DNA from: an alpha proteobacterium 3107
GTDB taxonomy: Bacteria; Pseudomonadota; Alphaproteobacteria; Rhodobacterales; Rhodobacteraceae
NCBI GenBank assembly: GCA_001483205.1
Contig: JPPB01000096.1
Span: 1 to 22,920 of the forward strand
DNA length: 22,920 nt
Direction: 5' to 3'
Part shown: piece by piece, positions 14,930-22,920 of the stretch
Position numbering within the stretch: the stretch's first letter is position 1
Layout of the letters: the number at the start of each line of letters is the position of its first letter
Translations under genes and position numbers: made by a program
Notes under the pieces: generated by a model
Seen by the model: the letters and a program-made list of their open reading frames with translations, nothing else
What the model was told of the DNA's origin: nothing
The model's database searches: none

Positions 14930-16582
14930 TCACAGCCCGGCAGCTTCGCCCACATTATCGACGCCGCGCTCCTCAAGCAGGGTGGTCAGCCAGTTCGGGT
15001 CCATCTCCGGCACCGATGACAGCAGAAGATCGGTATAGGGGTGATGGGGCGGCGTGAACATTTCCTCTTTCGGCCCCTGCTCAACCACCTTGCCGTATTG
15101 CATCACCACCACCTCATCGGCAATCGCCCGCACGGTGGCCAGATCATGGGTAATGAACATATAGGCCAGGTCCAGCTCTCTTTGCAGCCGGTCAAGCAGT
15201 TTCAGAATGCCCTCTGCCACCAACTGATCAAGCGCGCTCGTCACCTCATCGCAGATGATGAAGGTCGGTTCCGCCGCCAGCGCCCGCGCAATCCCGATCC
15301 GCTGTTTCTGCCCGCCCGAAAGCTCCGGCGGATAGCGGTCATAGAATTTCGACGGGTCAAGCTCGATCAAATCCAGCAGCTCATCAACACGGGCCTTCAG
15401 CGCCGCGCCGTTCAGCCCCGAATAGAACTGCGCCGGACGCCCGATAATGTCGCTGATCCTGACCTTCGGGTTCAGAGCAGTATCCGCCATCTGATAGATC
15501 ATCTGCGCCTGGCGCAACTGATCCTTGGTGCGGTTCAGGTAACTCGGCGGCAGCGGGTCGCCCCGAAACAGCACCTCGCCCTGGCTGGGGGGCAGCAGCC
15601 CGGTGATGCACCGCGCCGTGGTCGATTTGCCGGAACCGGATTCCCCGACGACGGCAACCGTCATCCCCCCGTAGATGTCAAAGGACACATCGTTGAGAAT
15701 CTGCGGGCCGCCGGAATAGGCCGCATCAACGCCCTTCACGGAAATCAGCGGCGGCTGTCCGTCGGTCGGGCGCGCCTTCTGTGGCCGCCGGAAACTGCGC
15801 ACCGCCCAAAGGCTCTTGGTGTATTCTTCCTTGGGGTTTTGCAACATCTCTGCGGTTGGCGCTTCTTCAACCTCATTGCCCTTGAGCAGCACCTTGATGG
15901 TGTCGGCCATCTGCGCCACGACCGCGAGGTCATGGGTGATATAGATTGCCGCAGTATTGAACTGATCGACAATATCGCGGATCGCGGCCAGAACCTCAAT
16001 CTGCGTGGTCACGTCAAGCGCGGTGGTCGGCTCATCAAAGATGATCAGGTCAGGCCGGCAGGACATCGCCATCGCGGTCATCGCCCGCTGCAACTGGCCG
16101 CCCGAGACCTGATGCGGATAGCGAAAGCCGATTTCATCCGGGCTGGGCAACCGCAGACGACGATACAGCTCAACCGCGTCTTCCTGTGCCTCCAGCCGTT
16201 TCTGGATGCGGTAATGCAGCGGGGCCTCGGTATGCTGGTCAATCAGCTTGTGCGCCGGGTTGAAAGAGGCGGCGGCGGACTGGGCGACATAGGCGATGCG
16301 AGAGCCGCGCAGCGCGCGCTTTTCCGCCGAGGTCGCGGTGGTCAGCTCCATGCCGTCAAACTCGATAGAGCCGTTGGAAATCCGCGTCCCGTCGCGGGCA
16401 AAGCCCATGGCCGCCGCGCCGATGGTGGATTTGCCCGCCCCGGATTCGCCGATCAGGCCCATCACCTCGCCCTTGTGCAGCGTCAGATCAACCCCCTTGA
16501 TGATGTCGATCCATTGCTCGCCGGTATAGCCCTGGATTTCCAAATCCTTGATGTGCAGCAGGACTTCCTTCTTCTTGATCAT
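14930..16582 (-). CDS. Fused double-ATPase subunit of a peptide/nickel-type ABC importer
   Basis: A protein of about 550 residues containing two complete ABC ATPase domains, equal to DppD and DppF joined together. Domain 1 has Walker A GESGAGKST (46-54), signature VSGGQ (159-163) and IIFDEPTTALD. Domain 2 has Walker A GESGSGKST (313-321), signature LSGGQ (421-425) and IICDEVTSALD, where Val replaces the usual Pro after DE. The short linker near 262-285 contains no extra domain. I prefer the ATG at 16582 because AAGGAG lies 8 bases upstream. An ATG six bases earlier (16588) overlaps the permease stop but has the ribosome binding site too close. It is the last gene of the importer cluster. Confidence 0.92.
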   Translation of the reverse strand: MIKKKEVLLHIKDLEIQGYTGEQWIDIIKGVDLTLHKGEVMGLIGESGAGKSTIGAAAMGFARDGTRISNGSIEFDGMELTTATSAEKRALRGSRIAYVAQSAAASFNPAHKLIDQHTEAPLHYRIQKRLEAQEDAVELYRRLRLPSPDEIGFRYPHQVSGGQLQRAMTAMAMSCRPDLIIFDEPTTALDVTTQIEVLAAIRDIVDQFNTAAIYITHDLAVVAQMADTIKVLLKGNEVEEAPTAEMLQNPKEEYTKSLWAVRSFRRPQKARPTDGQPPLISVKGVDAAYSGGPQILNDVSFDIYGGMTVAVVGESGSGKSTTARCITGLLPPSQGEVLFRGDPLPPSYLNRTKDQLRQAQMIYQMADTALNPKVRISDIIGRPAQFYSGLNGAALKARVDELLDLIELDPSKFYDRYPPELSGGQKQRIGIARALAAEPTFIICDEVTSALDQLVAEGILKLLDRLQRELDLAYMFITHDLATVRAIADEVVVMQYGKVVEQGPKEEMFTPPHHPYTDLLLSSVPEMDPNWLTTLLEERGVDNVGEAAGL

Positions 16583-16584
16583 TC

Positions 16585-17649
16585 TCATCTCTCCTTCAAA
16601 CCGGAGGACCGGAACAGCATCCAGTCAACCACGAAATTGACCGCGACGGTCAACAGCGCGATTGCGCCTGCCGGGATCAGCGGGGTGATGTCGCCAAAGG
16701 AAATCAGGGTGGCGTTTTCACGCACCATTGACCCCCAGTCGGCGGTTGGCGGCTGAATGCCGAGGCCGAGGAACGACAGCCCGGCGACCAGCAGGAACAC
16801 AAAGCAGAACTCGAGGCCAAATTCGGCGATCAGCGGGGCCATCGAGTTGGGCAGAATCTCCTTGCGGATCAGATACCATGTCCGCTCGCCGCGCAGCTTC
16901 GCCGCCTCGATATAGTCCATGACCACCACATTGCCCGCCACCGCGCGGGTCAGGCGGAAAACGCGGGGGGAATAGATGATGGCGACGGCGACGATGATCA
17001 CAATCGTTTTCGGGCCGAAAATGCTCAGCATCAGCAGCGCAAAGATCAGCGACGGGATCGACATGATCACATCGGCAACCCGCCCCATGAACTGATCAAA
17101 CCAGCCCCCCTTGGTCGCCGCCAGCAGACCGGCCAGCGCGCCGATCAGGAACGCGGAAATCGTCGCCGCCAGCGCAAGGCCGACCGTGTTGCGCGCGCCA
17201 TAGACAATGCGGCTGAACATGTCGCGGCCCAACTGGTCCGCCCCCAGCAGCATGTTCTCGTCCGCAGGCGCATAGGCCGAAGAAATCACCTCTGCCTCGC
17301 CATACGGGGCGATGACCGGAGCGAAAATCGCGGCAATGATATAGGTGAAGACCACGAACATGCCGAACGCGGCGGTCAGCGGGGCGGTCTTGAGCTCCTT
17401 ACCCACGCCGACCGGCGCGATGACGATCAGGAACTCGCGGAAGGAATAGGACACCCCCGCCGCAAAGGCCAGCAGACCGGCCCCGATGGCAACCATGCGC
17501 AACATATCCGTGCCGCCGACAATCCCCAGCACAAACGACACCAGCGTCAGCGAGAACAGCAGCAGAAACGGGGTGCGCCGGTTGAAATGCGCCGACAGCA
17601 CCGAGCCGAGGACAAGAAAGGCGAAATAGCCAACAACGAAGTAGCTCAT
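16585..17649 (-). CDS. DppC-type ABC transporter permease
   Basis: A 354-residue inner-membrane permease of the dipeptide/oligopeptide/nickel family. About 80 residues at the N-terminus form three additional hydrophobic segments (about 3-20, 27-47 and 50-70) before the usual OppC-type start (TAAFGMFVVFTYIIAAIFAPVIAPY). Next come LGADQLGRDMFSRIVYGAR and the EAA loop DYIEAAKLRGERTWYLIRKEILPN. Typical DppC proteins have about 280-300 residues, so the extra helices are notable. The ATG at 17649 has a strong GGGAGG site five bases upstream. It starts 11 bases after the DppB-type gene and runs into the ATPase gene, consistent with one operon. Confidence 0.92.
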   Translation of the reverse strand: MSYFVVGYFAFLVLGSVLSAHFNRRTPFLLLFSLTLVSFVLGIVGGTDMLRMVAIGAGLLAFAAGVSYSFREFLIVIAPVGVGKELKTAPLTAAFGMFVVFTYIIAAIFAPVIAPYGEAEVISSAYAPADENMLLGADQLGRDMFSRIVYGARNTVGLALAATISAFLIGALAGLLAATKGGWFDQFMGRVADVIMSIPSLIFALLMLSIFGPKTIVIIVAVAIIYSPRVFRLTRAVAGNVVVMDYIEAAKLRGERTWYLIRKEILPNSMAPLIAEFGLEFCFVFLLVAGLSFLGLGIQPPTADWGSMVRENATLISFGDITPLIPAGAIALLTVAVNFVVDWMLFRSSGLKER

Positions 17650-17660
17650 CTGAACCTCCC

Positions 17661-18617
17661 TTACTTCGGATGCCGCAGGCGCGGGTTGGTGAGGATCGCA
17701 CCGACATCCGCCGCCAGATTCAGCAGGATGAAGGTTGCGGCGAAAATCAGGCAACAGGCCTGAACAATCGGGAAGTCACGCTTGGAAACCGCGTCCACAA
17801 GCGCCTGACCAATGCCGGGATAGACGAACACCACCTCGACCAGAACCACCCCGGTGATCAGATAGGCAAGGTTCAGCGCCACCACATTGATGATCGGTGC
17901 CCAGGCATTCGGCAGCGCGTGGCGGACAATCACCTTCCACGGTGGTGTCCCCTTCAGGCGCGCCATTTCGATATAGGGCGAGGCAAGCAGGTTGATGATC
18001 GCCGCGCGGGTCATCCGCATCATATGCGCCATCACCACAAGCACCAGCGTCAGCGCGGGCAGGAATGTCCGGTTCAGCAGATCCCAGAAGGTCATGTCAT
18101 CGCTGACACTGGAGATCGCCGGAAACCAGTTGGTCTTGACGGCCAGATAGAGCACCAGAATGTAGCCCAGGAAAAACTCCGGCGATGAAATCGAAGTCAG
18201 GGTCAGAACGTTTGCCACACGGTCGAAAATCGAGTTGCGCAGAAGGGCGACGATGACACCGAGCGCGATAGAGATCGGCACCGCGATCACCGCCGCATAG
18301 GCGGCCAGGAACAGGGTTCTCTGAAAGCGCTCGCCAATGACCGAGGTCACCCTCTCACCGGTCACCACCGATGTGCCGAAATCCCCGGTCACCGCCCCGG
18401 CCAGCCAGCCCAGATACCGCAGCGGCGCGGGCGTATCCAGCCCCATCTGCTGACGCAGGGCCGCCAGGTTCTCGGGCGTCGCCCCCTGGCCCAGAACCGC
18501 CTGCGCAATATCGCCGGGCAAAAGCTCGACCATGAAAAAGATGATGATTGAGATCACGAACAGCGTCACCAGTCCCAGACCGAGACGCTTGAGAACAAGA
18601 CCGAGTATGTCCCCCAT
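17661..18617 (-). CDS. DppB-type ABC transporter permease
   Basis: A 318-residue permease, the partner of the DppC-type protein. It begins with the classic LKRLGLGLVTLFVISIII helix and FMVELLPGD. A loop PAPLRYLGWL follows, then several membrane helices, the EAA loop YIEMARLKGTPPWKVIVRHALPNA near 220-245 and VFVYPGIGQALVDAV near 270. Length is typical. The ATG at 18617 follows GGAGG with a five-base gap; the GTG one codon upstream has the site too close. It lies 189 bases after the binding-protein gene, separated by GC-rich hairpins, which may set different expression levels. Confidence 0.93.
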   Translation of the reverse strand: MGDILGLVLKRLGLGLVTLFVISIIIFFMVELLPGDIAQAVLGQGATPENLAALRQQMGLDTPAPLRYLGWLAGAVTGDFGTSVVTGERVTSVIGERFQRTLFLAAYAAVIAVPISIALGVIVALLRNSIFDRVANVLTLTSISSPEFFLGYILVLYLAVKTNWFPAISSVSDDMTFWDLLNRTFLPALTLVLVVMAHMMRMTRAAIINLLASPYIEMARLKGTPPWKVIVRHALPNAWAPIINVVALNLAYLITGVVLVEVVFVYPGIGQALVDAVSKRDFPIVQACCLIFAATFILLNLAADVGAILTNPRLRHPK

Positions 18618-18685
18618 CACTTCCTCCGTGTCATTCGCCGGTCCGAACCCCGAACCCGCATCTTATTGTTTGGCGCGGGGCGCAC

Positions 18686-18791
18686 GGGGGCGGTGCCCCC
18701 CTCCCGCACCGGCAAGGAACAAACATGCACCACGCCCGTGAAGCAAGGCGTGACAGACCGGCAGGCCCGGGGGCGCATCGGCCCCAGGGCC
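18686..18791. other. GC-rich hairpins between binding-protein and permease genes
   Basis: Two structures are visible. GGGGGC-GGT-GCCCCC lies at 18686-18700. A larger hairpin at 18764-18791 has two 5-bp GC stems with one mismatch, and lies about 15 bases past the binding-protein stop. Neither has a T-tract on the minus strand. Such hairpins commonly protect the binding-protein mRNA and lower downstream permease expression. The 18621-18806 gap contains no convincing gene. Confidence 0.55.
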
Positions 18792-18806
18792 CGCCATAAC
18801 GATTTA

Positions 18807-20414
18807 TCAGCCTTCAAACCACCAGCGGCTGGCGGCGCGGCAACCGTCCATTTCCCAGCTTGCGGCCAGACCATCCCCGGTCTTCACATTCGACCGGCTG
18901 GCATAGACGAAGTTGGGGAAGAGCGGAATCAGCGTGCCGCCGTCATCCCGCGCCAGCATCGCCATCTCGCGATACATTTCAGCGCGCAACCCGTTGTCCA
19001 GTTCCGACTTCGCTATCAGCAGCAGCTCATTGAAACGATCATTCTGCCACAGGCTTTCGTTCCATGGCGCGTCAGCCTTGTAAGCAAGGGTATACATCAC
19101 ATCCGGCGTCGGACGCGCGCCCCAGCGCACCATGCAATACGGCTTTTTCAGCCAGACATCGGAATAGTAGCCATCATTCGGCTCGCGCACGACCTTGATG
19201 TCGATTCCGGCGGCCTTGGCCTGTTCGGCATAGAGCACCGCCATGTCCACCGCGCCGGAGAAGATCGATTCGGTCGAACTGATGCTGATCGACAGGCCCT
19301 CGGCCCCGGCCTTCTTCAACAGCGCCTTGGCCTGATCCGGGTCATATTCGCGCTGCGGAATGTCATCGGGCCAGTATGGCAGCGCCGGCGAATGGTGGAA
19401 ATCATTGCCGACTGTCGCCGCACCGAAGAATATCTTCTCGATACATTCCTGCCGGTCCATCGCCAGTTTCAGCGCGTTGCGGACATCAACATTGTCATAA
19501 GGGGCAACATTGGTGTGCATCGGCATGGTTATTGCCGAACCGCTCGGCACATTGTAGATCACCAGATTGGGATCACGGCTGAGCAGTGCCATGGTCTTGA
19601 GGTCGATTGCCGAGATCGCATCGACATCGCCGGTGACCAGCGCGGTCTGGCGGGCATTGGGATCACCCAGCGCGATCATCTCCACCGCGTCGAAATAGGC
19701 CCCGTCCAGGTGCCAGTCTTCGTGACGGGCAAGCTGAAAGCCGATGCCGAACTCGCCATCGACGATCTTGTAGGGGCCGGTGCCGTCGCCCGACTGCCAG
19801 TCGATCGTGCCGTCGTCATTGGCCGGGCAGATGCAAAGGTGATAGTCGGTCAGCGTCCACGGCAGGTCGGCATTGCCAGCGGCCATCTTGAAGGTGACCG
19901 TATAGTCGTCATCCTTCACGATGTCCACGACATCGGCCAACTGCGGCTTGGCGGCAGAGGTCGAATCCTCGCCCCGGTGATGGTTCATCGACGCAATCAC
20001 ATCGTCGGCGGTCATCTTTTTGCCACTGTGGAAGGTCACGTTGTCGCGCAGCTTAAACGTCCATTCGGTGGCGTCCGGGGTGCTGGTCCATTCCGCCGCG
20101 ATGTCCGGCCCCAGCGTCTGATCGGTGTTGACCAGCGTCAGATAGCTGCGGTGCGTATGGGCAAGGAAGATGTGCTGAATCGACAGATAGGTGCCGGGGT
20201 CATGGGTGTCGGAAGAGTTGTTGTCGTGGATGCCGACCCGGAAGGTTCCGCCCCTTGCGGGTGCCGCGCGGGCCGAGGAGGTCCAAAGCCCCGTTGCCGC
20301 CGTTGCCGTCACCCCGGCGGCGGTCGCACAGGCCATGAACGACCGGCGAGAGACGCTTCCCCTTCGCGCCGCGTCCGCCAGCCGGTCCAGCATCATCTGT
20401 TTTTCGGTTTTCAT
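18807..20414 (-). CDS. Periplasmic binding protein of a peptide/nickel-type ABC importer
   Basis: A 535-residue extracellular solute-binding protein of family 5. The long N-terminus contains a twin-arginine signal, SRRSFM at 22-27, with a hydrophobic stretch to about 43 and a cleavage site near SARA-AP (50/51). Export through Tat in a folded state is therefore likely. Family features include the LAAEW-type segment DIAAEWTSTPDATEWTFKLR, VTFHSGKKMTADDV and VRNALKLAMDR. The ligand cannot be read from sequence; peptides, amino-acid derivatives or sugars are all possible. The start has GGGAG eight bases upstream. It is the first gene of the importer cluster, with promoter signals expected in the AT-rich region beyond 20414. 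Confidence 0.93.
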   Translation of the reverse strand: MKTEKQMMLDRLADAARRGSVSRRSFMACATAAGVTATAATGLWTSSARAAPARGGTFRVGIHDNNSSDTHDPGTYLSIQHIFLAHTHRSYLTLVNTDQTLGPDIAAEWTSTPDATEWTFKLRDNVTFHSGKKMTADDVIASMNHHRGEDSTSAAKPQLADVVDIVKDDDYTVTFKMAAGNADLPWTLTDYHLCICPANDDGTIDWQSGDGTGPYKIVDGEFGIGFQLARHEDWHLDGAYFDAVEMIALGDPNARQTALVTGDVDAISAIDLKTMALLSRDPNLVIYNVPSGSAITMPMHTNVAPYDNVDVRNALKLAMDRQECIEKIFFGAATVGNDFHHSPALPYWPDDIPQREYDPDQAKALLKKAGAEGLSISISSTESIFSGAVDMAVLYAEQAKAAGIDIKVVREPNDGYYSDVWLKKPYCMVRWGARPTPDVMYTLAYKADAPWNESLWQNDRFNELLLIAKSELDNGLRAEMYREMAMLARDDGGTLIPLFPNFVYASRSNVKTGDGLAASWEMDGCRAASRWWFEG

Positions 20415-20783
20415 GTATCTTTCTCCCTGATGGTGTTTCTCAGCGGGTCGATGTCGCTTTCAGCCATGTCTGTTTTCGGGGCATTGACGCTCCCCCCAGG
20501 CCGCAAGCTCCCTAAACAAAACACGAAGTGTCGTTTTCATCCAGTCTTTTATGCGCCGTGGCGGGATTTTTTTTGCAGTTTTCCTTTTTTGACAGGTGGT
20601 TGCGGGGGTGGCGCTCAAGCTAAATTGAAGACGGCAGGCGCTAAAACGACATTTTTCAGAGGTTTTTGAACGACAAAAAGTTTGTGTGCTTGCAGAAAAT
20701 CACCTATCATGTGGCGCAAGGATTGGGAATTTCCCGGTCGGCGATGGGGTTCCGGTGTGTCGGGGCCCCTTTGCTTTTCCGGG
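20415..20783. other. AT-rich intergenic region, no gene seen
   Basis: This 369-base stretch is the longest gene-free part of the window. It is richer in A and T than its surroundings, with T-runs at 20568-20574 and 20584-20590 and many short A-runs. A weak hairpin (AAAACAC...GTGTCGTTTT, 20517-20536) and GGGAA-T-TTCCC (20725-20735) are present. It probably holds the promoter of the importer cluster and the end of the DUF3800 gene transcript. I could not fix a -10/-35 pair with confidence. Confidence 0.6.
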
Positions 20784-21521
20784 TCAGGGAAACACCTTGA
20801 TCGCTCTCTTTTTCGCAAGAATCACATCATGGGCGCGGTTGGCTTGCTCGGGACGAATCGTTTTGAGCGCGATAGGCCGGGCTGTGAGGTCAGCAAGCTG
20901 CAAGCCTGTCGAATTGACCGATTTTGTAGCAAATTTCGGTTCAAACTCCATACATGAAAAATCCGGCCTCACCCACCCCCATTGGTTGCCGCCAGCCACA
21001 ATCCGAAGAAATTCAAGCTCAAGCTGCTCGTCTTCTGCCCGGCCACGAGATTCAAAAACGACATGGATGCGTTTTCCGGACTGGCCGTGGTCTTTGAGAA
21101 ACGTCAACAACCGTTCCAGACAAAAGTGCAGCGCAATCTCATATGGGTTCCAGGGACGCGAATATTTTGCAGTCAGTTTCACCTTGTCGATCACGGATGC
21201 GATGATGGTGATCGGGGCATCAGCCATCACTTGATTCAGGTCATCGTAAAATGCCTTGCGCTTGTTCCGGTCCGTGAGCAACCAGGTGAAATCGCCCTTC
21301 GATTTTCGGATTTCGCGTTCGTGCAGAACAACCAGATCATGGCCCCAGTATCTGAACTTCAACGCCTGAACCGCTGGCACGATTGAGGCCACGTAGTCAT
21401 CCTTCCTTACCACGCAGAACGAAAGCGAAAACACAGGAAACTTCTGGTCGATAGAAGTCAGGCTATGATCGCCGCTTTCATCCACGTAAACGATGAAATC
21501 CGAAAATCCGCCATGAGTCAT
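20784..21521 (-). CDS. DUF3800 domain protein
   Basis: A protein of about 245 residues with DUF3800 features: an N-terminal acidic motif YVDESGDHS at about 10-18, VFESRGRAEDEQLELEFLRI in the middle and GLQLADLTARPIAL near the end. The spaced acidic residues (Asp/Glu near the start, QLAD near the end) suggest a metal-dependent nuclease-like site, but the family function is not established. The ATG at 21521 places the motif near the N-terminus as in relatives. ATG 21551 and GTG 21581 (overlapping the previous stop) are alternatives, and no ribosome binding site decides. Base composition is less GC-rich than that of its neighbours, which suggests recent acquisition. Such genes are often found in variable regions. 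Confidence 0.78.
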   Translation of the reverse strand: MTHGGFSDFIVYVDESGDHSLTSIDQKFPVFSLSFCVVRKDDYVASIVPAVQALKFRYWGHDLVVLHEREIRKSKGDFTWLLTDRNKRKAFYDDLNQVMADAPITIIASVIDKVKLTAKYSRPWNPYEIALHFCLERLLTFLKDHGQSGKRIHVVFESRGRAEDEQLELEFLRIVAGGNQWGWVRPDFSCMEFEPKFATKSVNSTGLQLADLTARPIALKTIRPEQANRAHDVILAKKRAIKVFP

Positions 21522-21577
21522 ACCACTATCCGCCTCTGCCGCCCCCCGCATGTGACAGGGCGCGCCGTGCGATACCG

Positions 21578-22162
21578 TCACCCGCCCAGTATCTTCCGCA
21601 CATAGTTCAGGGTCTCCTGATACGGGGGGACACCGCCATAGCGGTCCACCGCCTCCGGCCCCGCGTTATACGCCGCCAGCGCCAGCCGCCAGGTGCGGAA
21701 ACGCTCGTATTGCCGCCGCAGATAGCGCGCCCCGCCATCAAGATTCTCCACCGGGTCGCGCGGATTGACGCCAAGCGCGCGCGCCGTCGCCGGCATGAGC
21801 TGGGCAAGACCAATCGCCCCCTTGGGCGAGAGCGCGGCGGCGTTCCAGGCTGATTCCTGTTGCACCAGCCGCAGGAACAGGTCTTCGGGCACCCGGTGGC
21901 GGCGGGCGGCGCGGCGGGCAAGGGCCAGATACGGGCCGCGATACGCCCCGTCATACCGGGGATGGCCCTGAAGCGACGGGGTGATTGCGCCTGACGAATC
22001 CGACCACACCGCCGTCGTGTCCAGCATCGCCGCCCGACGGTCGAGCACCCTTGTGCGGGCCTCAAAACCCGTCCCCCCAAAGGGCCGGGAAAAATCCAGC
22101 CCCCCCGCGACCAGAGGTGTCGCGATCAAAACAAACCCAAGGCAGGCTGCGGTGCGCCTCAA
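21578..22162 (-). CDS. Lytic transglycosylase (SLT domain)
   Basis: A 194-residue exported murein lytic transglycosylase that should cleave peptidoglycan glycan strands with formation of 1,6-anhydromuramyl ends. The N-terminus [20 protein letters not shown] is a signal sequence. The SLT domain (about 75-190) shows catalytic Glu103 in [20 protein letters not shown] at 115-127 and AYNAGPEAV at 164-172. The start is a TTG at 22162, chosen because GGAGG lies eight bases upstream and it gives a clean signal peptide. A TTG at 22210 would lie upstream of the predicted transcription start. The catalytic motifs are complete. The gene diverges from ssb. Confidence 0.92.
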   Translation of the reverse strand: MRRTAACLGFVLIATPLVAGGLDFSRPFGGTGFEARTRVLDRRAAMLDTTAVWSDSSGAITPSLQGHPRYDGAYRGPYLALARRAARRHRVPEDLFLRLVQQESAWNAAALSPKGAIGLAQLMPATARALGVNPRDPVENLDGGARYLRRQYERFRTWRLALAAYNAGPEAVDRYGGVPPYQETLNYVRKILGG

Positions 22163-22192
22163 TTCCCTGTCCTCCTGCGCTGCACTGACGGC

Positions 22193-22221
22193 ACTATAGC
22201 GCTTGCGCAAAACTTTGCCAG
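22193..22221 (-). promoter_or_regulatory. Predicted promoter of the lytic transglycosylase gene
   Basis: On the minus strand CTGGCA (22221-22216) and TATAGT (22198-22193) are separated by 17 bases. They match the consensus at 4 of 6 and 5 of 6 positions. Transcription would start near 22186, just upstream of the GGAGG site (22171-22175), which supports the TTG start at 22162. Confidence 0.45.
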
Positions 22222-22308
22222 CCCCGGGGACGATTCGCGTTTTCCTTGTATGCCCCTGGTGGTGTAACGTCGGCAGGATTCGGATTCGGAAAGCGAAAGG
22301 AAGATGAA

Positions 22309-22806
22309 ATGGCGGGGTCGGTGAACAAGGTCATTCTGATCGGCAATCTGGGCGCGGACCCGGAGGTGCGCACCTTTCAGAATGGCGGCAAGGTCTGCAA
22401 TTTGCGGGTGGCGACATCGGAAAACTGGAAGGATCGCAACACCGGTGAGCGGCGCGAGCGCACACAATGGCATCAGGTGGCGATCTTTTCCGAACCGCTT
22501 GTCCGGGTCGCTGAGCAGTATTTGAGCAAGGGGCGCAAGGTCTATATCGAGGGACAACTGGAAACCCGCAAGTGGCAGGACCAATCGGGTCAGGATCGCT
22601 ATACGACCGAGGTTGTGCTGCGCCCCTATCGCGGTGAACTGACGCTGCTGGACAGCCGTGGCGACAATCAGGGGGGCAGGTCATCGGGCGGATATGATCA
22701 GGGCTATGGCGGCGGCGGTGGAGATGGTGGTGGCAGTGGCAGTGGCGGGGGGGGTGGCCCCGCCCCGGCCCCGGCGGGCGATCTGGACGACGAAATCCCG
22801 TTCTGA
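22309..22806 (+). CDS. ssb: Single-stranded DNA-binding protein
   Basis: A 165-residue SSB that coats single-stranded DNA in replication, repair and recombination. The OB-fold covers about 1-112, with Trp40 and Trp54 at the positions of the DNA-stacking tryptophans of E. coli SSB. The conserved [16 protein letters not shown] start and [13 protein letters not shown] are visible. A Gly-rich, low-complexity linker (about 121-150) precedes PAPAPAG and the acidic tip DLDDEIPF that recruits partner proteins. The ATG at 22309 has AAAGGAAG just upstream. An in-frame extension to 22246 is not protein-like. The gene diverges from the transglycosylase. I saw no obvious SOS box (GAAC-N7-GTTC) upstream. 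Confidence 0.97.
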   Translation: MAGSVNKVILIGNLGADPEVRTFQNGGKVCNLRVATSENWKDRNTGERRERTQWHQVAIFSEPLVRVAEQYLSKGRKVYIEGQLETRKWQDQSGQDRYTTEVVLRPYRGELTLLDSRGDNQGGRSSGGYDQGYGGGGGDGGGSGSGGGGGPAPAPAGDLDDEIPF

Positions 22807-22844
22807 AACCTCTGCATATTGGCGCATCGCCAGCCAAACCACCC

Positions 22845-22864
22845 GCCCGGTCGCAAGACCGGGC
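22845..22864. terminator. Stem-loop downstream of ssb
   Basis: GCCCGGTC-GCAA-GACCGGGC forms a perfect 8-bp GC-rich stem with a GNRA tetraloop, 38 bases past the ssb stop. No T-tract follows, so it may be an incomplete intrinsic terminator or a 3'-end stabiliser. A smaller hairpin, TGGCG-CAT-CGCCA, precedes it at 22820-22832. Confidence 0.5.
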
Positions 22865-22920
22865 CGCGCCGACCCGCCCCCCCACGGGGCGGCGCGTTCG
22901 CGCCCACCCGTGCGGGCCGG

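Noticed and set aside
18666..20669. Very long plus-strand open frame opposite the binding-protein gene
   Set aside because: High GC leaves long antisense frames; the minus-strand protein has clear family motifs and a Tat signal, while the plus frame has none.
22159..22584. Minus-strand open frame opposite ssb
   Set aside because: It is a shadow of the well-supported ssb gene and shows no family resemblance.
1..22920. CRISPR array, insertion sequence or prophage
   Set aside because: No spaced direct repeats beyond the 30-bp tandem array (which has no spacers), and no transposase, integrase or phage structural gene was seen.

Overview
The window looks like chromosomal DNA from an alphaproteobacterium, most likely Rhodobacterales (Rhodobacteraceae or a close relative). 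This rests on the high GC content, tight operons with 4-base ATGA stop/start overlaps, a surE-pcm pair, an MntR of the E. coli type, and the style of the dipeptide-type ABC transporter. This placement is an inference from gene content; no rRNA gene or other phylogenetic marker was compared. All genes but two (an mntR homologue and ssb) are on the minus strand.

Layout, left to right. (1) 1-90: three 30-bp tandem repeats built on a palindrome. (2) 168-3689: two tandem, diverged TadG-like proteins (one N-terminal membrane helix plus a von Willebrand A domain), less GC-rich than the rest, with no other pilus genes in view. (3) 3917-6058: pcm, surE and a divergent short-chain dehydrogenase. (4) 6209-11262: a large periplasmic di-haem cytochrome c peroxidase/MauG-like protein followed by a PhnD-like binding protein, a PhnC-like ATPase and a PhnE-like permease, transcribed away from an mntR gene. 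(5) 11337-14810: panB, panC, a small coiled-coil membrane-anchored protein (DUF1640 type) and a type II glycerate kinase. (6) 14930-20414: a complete peptide/nickel-type ABC importer (binding protein, two permeases, fused double ATPase). (7) 20784-22806: an AT-richer DUF3800 gene, a lytic transglycosylase with a probable TTG start, and a divergent ssb.

The most interesting part is region 4. The 119-bp gap between the di-haem gene and mntR holds two TTAG-N6-CTAA elements, 5 bp apart. They sit in the spacer and at the -10/start region of a minus-strand promoter with a consensus TTGACA -35, which is where a repressor would act. The MntR homologue keeps all six residues that bind Mn in Bacillus subtilis MntR. 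The PhnD-like protein has SESG where phosphonate binders usually have STSG. Together this suggests that a so-called phosphonate transporter plus a di-haem enzyme is in fact a metal-regulated uptake or processing system, perhaps for manganese or a metal complex. That function is inference, but it rests on visible sequence features and can be tested.

Other regions are mostly ordinary housekeeping. The only gene-free stretch longer than 300 bases is 20415-20783.
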